Positions 1 through 5,099 of a stretch of 6,438 bases of DNA are shown here, one piece after another; the stretch's first letter is position 1, and every line of letters begins with the position of its first letter. The DNA lies in the NCBI GenBank assembly GCA_026391515.1, contig JAPLEC010000287.1:1-6438 (forward strand), in the 5' to 3' direction. The notes under the pieces were generated by a model. The model saw only the letters and a program-made list of their open reading frames with translations. It had not been told where the DNA came from and searched no databases. A program made the position numbers and the translations under genes. Source of the DNA: Bacteroidia bacterium. GTDB lineage: Bacteria; Bacteroidota; Bacteroidia; Bacteroidales; VadinHA17.

Positions 1-246
1 TGGCGTTTCGCACTGGCCAACCGCCTTCTCTTCCCTTATTACCTTAATGTAGAAGTGTCATTCCGAGTCCCGTCCCGAGTACTCGGGATCGGGACGAGGA
101 ATCTCCTTCACATTCCTGTAATCCTTATAATTATTATATTCCGAAGTCAAGAACCTTTTTATATTATTCAGATCATGATAATTTCAAATAAAAGCATCTA
201 ATAAATTTTAAGTTTCCATATACCTTATTTTTTGTCAAAAAAAAGT
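1..246. other. Upstream intergenic region
   Basis: Apart from the palindrome at 60-102, I see no recognisable gene. The first forward frame is open from the window edge to a TAA at 199-201, which would give about 66 residues. It runs straight through the palindrome and has no recognisable domain, so it is probably chance. It could still contain the tail of a gene entering from the left, which this window cannot settle. Bases 120-246 are AT-rich and lack hairpins. Confidence 0.5.
60..102. repeat. Nested palindromic intergenic element
   Basis: An imperfect palindrome built of three nested arms: ATTCC (60-64) with GGAAT (98-102), GTCCCG (67-72) with CGGGAC (90-95), and the perfect 16-bp palindrome formed by TCCCGAGT (73-80) and ACTCGGGA (81-88). 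The outer and middle arms are separated by GA on both sides. It has no T tract on either strand, so it is not a standard intrinsic terminator. The outer bases (TCATTCCGA and GAGGAATCT) resemble short dispersed intergenic repeats that I recall from Bacteroidota genomes; that resemblance is from memory and was not searched. A dispersed REP/MITE-like element is the best guess. Confidence 0.6.
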
Positions 247-254
247 TACGTTTG
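247..254 (+). promoter_or_regulatory. Putative -7 element for the permease gene
   Basis: TACGTTTG matches the Bacteroidota -7 consensus TAnnTTTG exactly and lies 40 bp before the permease ATG, which would give a 5' untranslated region of about 35 bases. A TTTG at 231-234 could be a -33 element, but the 12-bp spacing is shorter than normal for this promoter class. The call rests on the -7 match and position only. Confidence 0.45.
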
Positions 255-294
255 TAGGAATTAATATAATCCTGGGAATTTCATTAAAAAATCT

Positions 295-1884
295 ATGTCG
301 AAAAGTCAGTTGTTCATAACTAAACCACTTGATAAGTTACTCAACGAATCAAAAGAAACAGGTGGTTTGAAAAGATCTTTGTCAGCTCTTAACCTGACTA
401 CATTAGGAATTGGTGCTATTATAGGTGCCGGAATATTTGTCATTTCAGGCCAGGCCGCTGCACAATATGCCGGCCCTGGTATTGTTCTATCGTTCATTAT
501 TTCAGGACTTGCCTGTGGTTTTGCCGGATTATGTTATGCCGAATTTGCATCTATGATCCCGATTGCCGGAAGTGCTTATACATATTCTTATGCCACTCTT
601 GGAGAGTTCCTTGCTTGGATAATTGGATGGGACCTGATACTCGAATATCTTTTTGCAGCATCAACTGTCTCGGTCGGATGGTCGGGTTATGTTGTCAGCT
701 TTCTGAAGGATCTTAATGTAAATATTCCTGCTCAGTTTACCGGTGCATCAGGCTCTGTTCTTGTAAATGTGCCGGATATGGGATGGATGGCTCTTACTAA
801 ACAATATGCACAAACACTCGTCTCATCGGGAATCAATGTTGATTCACTTCAGCACATAACATGCATCCTGAATCTGCCAGCAATGTTTATCGTTGCTGTT
901 TTAACAACACTTCTTGTGATAGGAATAAAGGAATCTGCCAACTTTAATAACATTATGGTAATCACCAAGGTATCAGTGATAATCCTGTTCATTTGTCTTG
1001 GTTTTATGTTTGTCAAATCTGCCAACTGGCATCCGTTTATACCACCAAACAAGGTTGAATCAGCACCCATTTCAGAATACGGGTCATTCTGGGGATGGCT
1101 GAAAGCTTACGGGCATGAATTTGGCAAATATGGCATAAGTGGTATATTGAGAGGTGCAGGTGTGATATTTTTTGCATACATCGGATTCGATGCTGTATCG
1201 ACTGCTGCACAGGAAGCTAAAAATCCCAGGAAAGATATGCCAATAGGGATTTTAGGATCACTGGGTATTTCCACAGTACTTTATATTCTCGTTGCAATCG
1301 TATTGACAGGTATAGTAAGTTATACAACTTTGAATGTTGCTGATCCGGTTGCTGTCGGGGTAAATGCAATGGGAAAAGGGATGTTCTGGCTCAGGCCAAT
1401 TGTAAAAATTGCCGCGATCGCAGGATTGAGTTCAGTTATTCTGGTGATGCTTCTTGGCCAACCCAGGATCTTTTTCACGATGTCAAAAGATGGATTGCTT
1501 CCACCAGTATTTTCTAAAGTTCATCCAAGGTTCAAAACGCCGTATATAAGTACTATTATAACAGGTTCAGTTGCTATGATCATTGCCGGAATATTGCCTA
1601 TCGGCATTCTCGGAGAACTCGTGTCAATCGGCACGCTGCTAGCCTTCATAATTGTTTGTATCAGCGTAATTATCTTAAGGAAATCGAAACCTGAAATAGA
1701 ACGGCCATTCAGGACACCATGGGTACCTGTTGTTCCGATATTGGGTGCGTCGATTTGCTTTATTCAGATGGCTGCATTACCTCTTGGTACCTGGCTCAGG
1801 CTTGTGATATGGATGGCAATAGGATTCTGTATTTACTTCTTCTATGGAATAAAGCATAGTAAGGTAAGACAGGGGGTCTCATAA
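295..1884 (+). CDS. APC-family amino acid permease (CAT/YfnA-like)
   Basis: A complete 529-residue inner-membrane transporter of the amino acid-polyamine-organocation superfamily (LeuT fold), expected to couple amino acid uptake to ions or exchange. Family marks are the TM1 unwound segment GIGAIIGAGIFV (residues 38-49), the TM6 segment FFAYIGFDAVST (292-303) followed by the cytoplasmic QEAKNPRKDMP loop (306-316), GQPRIFFTMSKDGLLPP (388-404) and a C-terminal PFRTPWVP motif (471-478). I count about 12 hydrophobic segments, plus a long polar loop around residues 138-190. The first 30 residues are hydrophilic, as expected for a cytoplasmic N-terminus. The ATG at 295 gives a normal family start; there is no clear Shine-Dalgarno site, which is usual in Bacteroidota. 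The sequence resembles the cationic amino acid transporter/YfnA branch, but the substrate cannot be read from it. Its 3' end overlaps that of lysA by 6 bp, convergently. Confidence 0.93.
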   Translation: MSKSQLFITKPLDKLLNESKETGGLKRSLSALNLTTLGIGAIIGAGIFVISGQAAAQYAGPGIVLSFIISGLACGFAGLCYAEFASMIPIAGSAYTYSYATLGEFLAWIIGWDLILEYLFAASTVSVGWSGYVVSFLKDLNVNIPAQFTGASGSVLVNVPDMGWMALTKQYAQTLVSSGINVDSLQHITCILNLPAMFIVAVLTTLLVIGIKESANFNNIMVITKVSVIILFICLGFMFVKSANWHPFIPPNKVESAPISEYGSFWGWLKAYGHEFGKYGISGILRGAGVIFFAYIGFDAVSTAAQEAKNPRKDMPIGILGSLGISTVLYILVAIVLTGIVSYTTLNVADPVAVGVNAMGKGMFWLRPIVKIAAIAGLSSVILVMLLGQPRIFFTMSKDGLLPPVFSKVHPRFKTPYISTIITGSVAMIIAGILPIGILGELVSIGTLLAFIIVCISVIILRKSKPEIERPFRTPWVPVVPILGASICFIQMAALPLGTWLRLVIWMAIGFCIYFFYGIKHSKVRQGVS

Positions 1885-3027
1885 TTCGTCAGAAAACACT
1901 GCCCCAGGCAGATCCCTCAGATTATATCGTGAGGCCATCGATTCACCATAAGCACCTGCTGATCTTATTGCAATGACATCTCCTCTCCGGGTTTCCGGAA
2001 GCTCAATGTATTTGGCAAATGTATCGGACGATTCACAAACAGGACCAACAACATCATACCTGTATATGTTTCCTTCAGACGAGAGATTTTCTATTTTATG
2101 GTGAGCCTGATAAAGTGCAGGACGGATAAGGTCGGTCATGCCGGCATCTATGATTGCGAACATGGTATTGCTTCCAGTCTTGATATATAAAACTCTGGAA
2201 ATCAGTGTTCCGCATTGACCAACAACAGATCTGCCAGGTTCAAGATGAAGCTCCTGTCCGGGCTTCAGATCAACGAAATCATTCATAAGTGAGAAATATT
2301 CCGCAAACATTGGTGGTTTATCAGGATTTTCATAGTCAATTCCCAATCCGCCGCCGACATTAATGATCTTAAGATCAACATTACGTGAAGAAAACCATTC
2401 CTGCAATTCATTTATATGGGTAGCCAGGCTTTGAAAAACAGACATTCGGGTGATTTGTGATCCAACATGAAAATGGATGCCTGTCAGGTGAACATTTTTC
2501 ATCGTTAATAACCTGGTAAGGACATAGTCCAGCTCCCAGGTATGTATCCCAAACTTGCTTTCTTCGATCCCGGTTGTTATGTATTTATGTGTATGAGCTT
2601 CAATTAATGGATTGATTCTCAGAGCAATCTGAACGTTTTTATTTTGAAGAGATGCCAGGTGGTTTATTACCTCAATCTCCGGAATTGATTCGCAGTTGAA
2701 ACAAAAAATCCCAGAATTTATTGCTGCTTCGATCTCCTTATCTGTTTTTCCAACCCCGGCAAAAACGATCTCTGATGGGTTAAATCCTGCTTTTATTGCA
2801 GCATCAATTTCGTTCCAGCTTACACAATCGGCTCCAAATCCAAAAGATGAAATAATTTTCAGTATCCTTGGATTGGCATTGGCTTTTATTGCATAATGAA
2901 TTTTAAATCCTGAATTCTGTGACTCTTTCTTTAAAGTATTCAGAGTTGAATTAAGGACATCGAGATCATAGTAATAAAAAGGAGTGGACAGATTCCCGAA
3001 TTTTTCTATAATATTTTTGTCTATCAT
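1879..3027 (-). CDS. lysA: Diaminopimelate decarboxylase
   Basis: A complete 382-residue PLP-dependent fold-type III decarboxylase that converts meso-diaminopimelate to L-lysine and CO2 in the cytoplasm, the last step of lysine synthesis. The PLP-binding lysine is K48 in HYAIKANAN. The TIM barrel carries FHVGSQ (186-191, His187) and the phosphate-binding glycine loop GGGLG (225-229). EPGR is at 263-266. The C-terminal beta domain holds the substrate-site motif CESSD (331-335) and GAYGESMASRYN (358-369), whose Tyr360 contacts PLP in homologues. Length is normal for the Bacteroidota type. The ATG at 3027 lies 3 bp after the lysC stop (TAG AAA ATG), indicating co-transcription and probable translational coupling. 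The product feeds back on aspartate kinase. The stop codon lies inside the end of the convergent permease gene. Confidence 0.96.
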   Translation of the reverse strand: MIDKNIIEKFGNLSTPFYYYDLDVLNSTLNTLKKESQNSGFKIHYAIKANANPRILKIISSFGFGADCVSWNEIDAAIKAGFNPSEIVFAGVGKTDKEIEAAINSGIFCFNCESIPEIEVINHLASLQNKNVQIALRINPLIEAHTHKYITTGIEESKFGIHTWELDYVLTRLLTMKNVHLTGIHFHVGSQITRMSVFQSLATHINELQEWFSSRNVDLKIINVGGGLGIDYENPDKPPMFAEYFSLMNDFVDLKPGQELHLEPGRSVVGQCGTLISRVLYIKTGSNTMFAIIDAGMTDLIRPALYQAHHKIENLSSEGNIYRYDVVGPVCESSDTFAKYIELPETRRGDVIAIRSAGAYGESMASRYNLRDLPGAVFSDEL

Positions 3028-3030
3028 TTT

Positions 3031-4353
3031 CTATTTGAAAAGATGTTTACTCAGAAGCCTTAATGCCTGTGTTTTATTTTTTGTATCGATGAGAATGGAA
3101 AGGCTGTGGGGACTTCCTCCGTATGAAATCATTTTAAGCGGGATAGTGTTAAGCGCCGTGAAAATTTCCGGTGCAGAACCTGTTTTTTCTGTCCGGAAGT
3201 CACCAACAATACAAATAATTGTCTGATTTTCTTCGACTTCGACGGTACCGAGTTCTTTAAGGTCTTTGGCAATTTCATTAAGATACTCTGCATTATCTAC
3301 TGTCAGTGATACGCCAACCTCAGAAGTTGTAACCATATCTATTGAAGTTCTGTATGCTTCGAATATTTCAAAAACCTTTCTTAAAAATCCATATGCCATA
3401 AGCATTCTGTCAGATTTAATCCTTAAGGCAGATATTCCATCTTTTGCTGCAACAGCTTTATAATCAATTAGTACACTGCTAGATGTGATCAGAGTCCCTT
3501 CATCTTCCGGTTCCATTGTATTCTTGAGACGGACGGGAATATTCTTTATCCTTACCGGATTAACACTTGAGGGATGAAGTATTTTAGCACCAAAATATGC
3601 TAATTCTGCAGCCTCATCAAACGATAATTCGCGAATAACTTTTGTATCCTGAACGTACCGGGGATCGTTATTATGAAATCCGCTAATGTCAGTCCAAATC
3701 TGAATTTCCTTTACTTTCAATGCAGCACCTATAATTGAAGCTGAATAATCGCTGCCTCCGCGTTTCAGGTTGTCAATTTCACCATAAACATTTCTGCAGA
3801 TAAATCCCTGTGTGATCTTTATGGCGTCTGCCGGATGTTTCCTGAGCTCCCTGGTAATATTCTCCTCTATATAAAAATAATCAGGTTCCCCGTCCTTATC
3901 AATACGCATGAAATTCAATGCCGGCAGCAGAACCGACTTAATGTTTTTCTCTTTAAGGAGATGCTGAAATAATGAGGTTGATATAAGTTCTCCCTGCGCA
4001 AGAATGGCTTTTTCCTGAAGTTTTGTAAATACCCTGAGTGTAAAATTATTTATGTAATCGAAGTGCGAGTTTATAAGCTCATGACCAGTTTTTATAAACT
4101 CTTCGGTTGTATATAAATCGTCAACAACCTTATGATATTTTTCCCTCAGCGACTCTATCTTTACTGATGCCTCATTGACATTATCGCTGTAAAGAAGATC
4201 AGTTATTTCAACAAGGCTGTTTGTAGTTCCTGACATTGCTGATAGTACAACTATTTTTTTCTCATTATCGGTGACCAGCGGAATAAGAGCTTTCATCCTT
4301 TCGGGATTTCCTACTGAAGTCCCACCAAATTTCATGATTTTTACAATGTTCAT
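3031..4353 (-). CDS. lysC: Aspartate kinase, lysine-sensitive type
   Basis: A 440-residue monofunctional aspartokinase that phosphorylates L-aspartate with ATP, the committed step toward lysine, threonine, methionine and diaminopimelate. The kinase domain begins with KFGGTSVG (8-15), then AQGELIS (119-125), LKRGGSDYSA (196-205), WTDISGF (220-226), DPRYV (230-234) and ELAYFGAKILHP (250-261). Two ACT domains follow from about residue 300. The first contains MVTTSEVGVSL (340-350), matching the lysine-binding segment of lysine-inhibited aspartokinase III; the second contains MISYGGSPHSLSI (408-420). Length is close to the roughly 450 residues of E. coli LysC. The ATG at 4353 is preferred: it follows AGGAAA and matches the usual family start. 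An upstream in-frame GTG at 4383 would put the start inside a terminator stem, and ATG 4335 is a shorter alternative. No homoserine dehydrogenase domain is fused. It is the first gene of the operon with lysA and lies behind an attenuator-like leader. Confidence 0.96.
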   Translation of the reverse strand: MNIVKIMKFGGTSVGNPERMKALIPLVTDNEKKIVVLSAMSGTTNSLVEITDLLYSDNVNEASVKIESLREKYHKVVDDLYTTEEFIKTGHELINSHFDYINNFTLRVFTKLQEKAILAQGELISTSLFQHLLKEKNIKSVLLPALNFMRIDKDGEPDYFYIEENITRELRKHPADAIKITQGFICRNVYGEIDNLKRGGSDYSASIIGAALKVKEIQIWTDISGFHNNDPRYVQDTKVIRELSFDEAAELAYFGAKILHPSSVNPVRIKNIPVRLKNTMEPEDEGTLITSSSVLIDYKAVAAKDGISALRIKSDRMLMAYGFLRKVFEIFEAYRTSIDMVTTSEVGVSLTVDNAEYLNEIAKDLKELGTVEVEENQTIICIVGDFRTEKTGSAPEIFTALNTIPLKMISYGGSPHSLSILIDTKNKTQALRLLSKHLFK

Positions 4354-4368
4354 TTTCCTGTTTTCATT

Positions 4369-4394
4369 AAAAAAAACCTGCACTTCAGGCAGGT
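4369..4394 (-). terminator. Intrinsic terminator (attenuator) in the lysC leader
   Basis: On the - strand, ACCTGC (4381-4376 read as its complement in the distal arm, 4394-4389 in the proximal arm) forms a 6-bp stem with GCAGGT around a 7-base loop, followed at once by a run of eight T (4376-4369, sharing its first T with the stem). It lies only 15 bp before the lysC ATG and downstream of a short leader reading frame. That position makes it a regulatory terminator, not the end of another transcript. Confidence 0.75.
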
Positions 4395-4440
4395 CCCAGC
4401 ATCAGAAACTCTAAGTCAATGATGATTCAGACCCGTCATC
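4392..4440 (-). promoter_or_regulatory. Alternative hairpins of the lysC attenuator
   Basis: Three competing pairings can be drawn on the - strand transcript. A pause-type hairpin pairs GATGA (4440-4436) with TCATC (4425-4421). An antiterminator pairs CATCA (4424-4420) with TGATG (4404-4400) and GGTC (4433-4430) with GACC (4395-4392); the last element takes up the proximal arm of the terminator at 4394-4389. A ribosome stalled near Lys13 would cover the first strand and favour the antiterminator; one reaching the stop codon would cover the second and favour termination. The pairings were found by eye and no folding energies were computed. Confidence 0.5.
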
Positions 4441-4485
4441 CGGATTCTTTATCAGCCAAAGGAGTTTTTTTATCTGGTTATTCAT
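4411..4485 (-). CDS. lysC leader peptide (24 aa)
   Basis: An ATG at 4485 opens 24 codons ending in TAG (4413-4411). The peptide begins MNNQIKKLLWLIKNP and ends DDGSESSLT. It has Lys at positions 6, 7 and 13, Leu at 8, 9, 11 and 23, and Trp at 10. It lies between a -7 promoter element about 19 bp upstream and an intrinsic terminator 17 bp after its stop, the classic layout of a ribosome-sensed attenuator. There is no clear Shine-Dalgarno site, but that is normal here. Family membership is unknown to me. The role is inferred from position and from alternative RNA pairings; the Lys codons fit lysine control, but Leu codons are at least as frequent. Confidence 0.6.
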   Translation of the reverse strand: MNNQIKKLLWLIKNPDDGSESSLT

Positions 4486-4503
4486 GTAATAATAATCAGG
4501 AAG

Positions 4504-4511
4504 CAAAAATA
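4504..4511 (-). promoter_or_regulatory. Putative -7 element for the lysC-lysA operon
   Basis: On the - strand TATTTTTG matches the Bacteroidota consensus TAnnTTTG. Initiation a few bases downstream (about 4497-4499) would leave roughly 12 bases before the leader-peptide ATG. No good TTTG -33 element is visible upstream, where the sequence is very AT-rich. Confidence 0.4.
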
Positions 4512-4562
4512 TACTTTTATATTATATGAAATAATTTGTTTCTGTTTTTTTTGATTTTTTGT

Positions 4563-4570
4563 TACATTTG
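4563..4570 (+). promoter_or_regulatory. Putative -7 element for the tRNA-Leu unit
   Basis: TACATTTG matches TAnnTTTG exactly and lies about 100 bp before the first tRNA gene. A TTTG at 4535-4538 could serve as a -33 element, though the 24-bp gap is a little long. It is back to back with the lysC promoter, so the two units would be transcribed divergently from about 4510-4563. Confidence 0.4.
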
Positions 4571-4599
4571 CAGCCGCTCTGATAAATATTGATTGGATT

Positions 4600-4612
4600 T
4601 GTTCTTTCAGAT
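4600..4612 (+). promoter_or_regulatory. boxA-like 13-bp motif, copy 1
   Basis: TGTTCTTTCAGAT occurs identically here and at 4820-4832, each time 74 bp before a tRNA-Leu gene. It matches 9 of the 12 bases of the E. coli boxA antitermination sequence TGCTCTTTAACA. A role in Nus-type antitermination or tRNA precursor processing is inference; it may simply be a conserved relic of the local duplication. Confidence 0.35.
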
Positions 4613-4630
4613 TTTTTAAATAAGGTTTTT

Positions 4631-4670
4631 AGCCATTGAGCCTTTGCGCCATTGTGCCTTTAAGCCTTTT
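4631..4670 (+). repeat. Five tandem degenerate octamers before tRNA-Leu(CAG)
   Basis: Five consecutive 8-bp units: AGCCATTG, AGCCTTTG, CGCCATTG, TGCCTTTA and AGCCTTTT. The shared pattern is NGCCNTTN. The array ends 3 bp before the tRNA and has a counterpart in exact register at 4851-4890. Confidence 0.75.
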
Positions 4671-4673
4671 TTT

Positions 4674-4757
4674 GCCCAGATGGCGAAATTGGTAGACGCG
4701 CTAGTTTCAGGGACTAGTGTCAGCGATGATGTGCAGGTTCGAGTCCTGTTCTGGGCA
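4674..4757 (+). tRNA. tRNA-Leu (anticodon CAG)
   Basis: An 84-base class II tRNA that decodes CTG. The acceptor arm GCCCAGA (4674-4680) pairs with TCTGGGC (4750-4756), with discriminator A at 4757. The D arm contains AAATTGGTAGA. The anticodon stem CTAGT/ACTAG encloses TTCAGGG, with CAG at 4708-4710. The long variable arm contains TCA-GCGA-TGA, and the T arm is GCAGG-TTCGAGT-CCTGT. The genomic 3' end reads CAA after the discriminator, so CCA is not encoded and must be added by nucleotidyltransferase. A 220-bp direct duplication places a second tRNA-Leu downstream. Confidence 0.97.
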
Positions 4758-4759
4758 CA

Positions 4760-4799
4760 AAACGGCTCAGCGGTGCAATGGCACAGCGGCGCATGGGCA
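4760..4799 (-). repeat. Reverse-oriented degenerate octamer array
   Basis: Read on the - strand, this stretch consists of octamers TGCCCATG, CGCCGCTG, TGCCATTG, CACCGCTG and AGCCGTTT. It has the same NGCCNNTG pattern as the two forward arrays, but in the opposite direction. It starts 2 bp after tRNA-Leu(CAG). Single units are exactly complementary to units of the forward arrays (CAATGGC at 4776-4782 with GCCATTG at 4632, 4648 and 4860), so base pairing around the first tRNA is possible. Confidence 0.6.
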
Positions 4800-4819
4800 A
4801 AATAACCCAATTAGAATGA

Positions 4820-4832
4820 TGTTCTTTCAGAT
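4820..4832 (+). promoter_or_regulatory. boxA-like 13-bp motif, copy 2
   Basis: This is identical to the copy at 4600-4612 and exactly 220 bp away, again 74 bp before a tRNA-Leu start. The flanking bases differ between copies, so the 13 bp are conserved beyond their surroundings, which hints at a function in tRNA expression. Confidence 0.35.
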
Positions 4833-4850
4833 ATAAATATGGATACTTGA

Positions 4851-4890
4851 AGCCGTTGAGCCATTGTGCCTCTGCGCCTTTGAGCCTTGC
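4851..4890 (+). repeat. Five tandem degenerate octamers before tRNA-Leu(GAG)
   Basis: Units are AGCCGTTG, AGCCATTG, TGCCTCTG, CGCCTTTG and AGCCTTGC. Unit number, register and distance to the tRNA match the array at 4631-4670, but unit order and sequence differ, so the arrays have diverged or been reshuffled since duplication. Confidence 0.75.
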
Positions 4891-4893
4891 TTC

Positions 4894-4977
4894 GCCCAGA
4901 TGGTGAAATTGGTAGACACGCCAGCTTGAGGGGCTGGTGCCGGCAACGGTGTGCAAGTTCGAGTCTTGTTCTGGGCA
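4894..4977 (+). tRNA. tRNA-Leu (anticodon GAG)
   Basis: An 84-base class II tRNA decoding CTC and CTT. The acceptor arm GCCCAGA (4894-4900) pairs with TCTGGGC (4970-4976), with discriminator A at 4977. The anticodon stem CCAGC/GCTGG encloses TTGAGGG, with GAG at 4928-4930. The variable arm is CCG-GCAA-CGG and the T arm GCAAG-TTCGAGT-CTTGT. CCA is not encoded. It differs from the upstream tRNA-Leu at 14 positions, of which 12 are paired changes that keep every stem intact, so both copies look functional. Confidence 0.97.
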
Positions 4978-4982
4978 CAAAA

Positions 4983-5017
4983 CCAGATTGTCAATGACAG
5001 TCTGGGTTTTTTATTTT
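4983..5017 (+). terminator. Intrinsic terminator of the tRNA-Leu unit
   Basis: The hairpin consists of CCAGA (4983-4987) with TCTGG (5001-5005), a T-G wobble, then TGTC (4989-4992) with GACA (4996-4999) around an AAT loop. It is followed by six T, an A and four T. It starts 6 bp after the second tRNA and separates the tRNA unit from the GH28 gene. Confidence 0.85.
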
Positions 5018-5099
5018 AATGATTTAACGGAAGAATTTTGCACTTTTACGTACTGAAACTATGTAACGTGTCATTCAATTAATTTATCTGACCATTAAA
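5018..5099 (+). other. Intergenic region before the GH28 gene
   Basis: About 80 bp between the tRNA terminator and the GH28 ATG. I see no exact TAnnTTTG element and no Shine-Dalgarno site, so the GH28 promoter could not be placed. Confidence 0.4.

Noticed and set aside
1..201. Forward frame open from the window edge, about 66 residues
   Set aside because: It runs through a palindromic repeat into AT-rich sequence and shows no recognisable protein features, so it is probably chance, though the tail of an upstream gene cannot be fully excluded.
306..1070. Short open frames on both strands inside the permease gene
   Set aside because: They are shadows of a complete, family-typical transporter frame.
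2696..3463. Forward-strand open frames of 65-80 codons across lysA and lysC
   Set aside because: They are antisense shadows of two strongly conserved enzyme genes, with no independent start signals.
4354..4383. An upstream GTG start for lysC adding ten residues
   Set aside because: It begins within the terminator stem and translates the T tract as part of the protein; the ATG at 4353 has a purine-rich site before it and matches the family N-terminus.
4384..4500. Lysine riboswitch (L box) upstream of lysC
   Set aside because: The leader is only about 145 bases and I see none of the conserved L-box junction sequences; a leader peptide with competing hairpins explains it better.
4616..4980. 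Two reverse-strand open frames, including phrases such as PEQDSNLH and RTGLEPA
   Set aside because: They are antisense to the two tRNA-Leu genes; such phrases are the usual false translation of tRNA-Leu complements.
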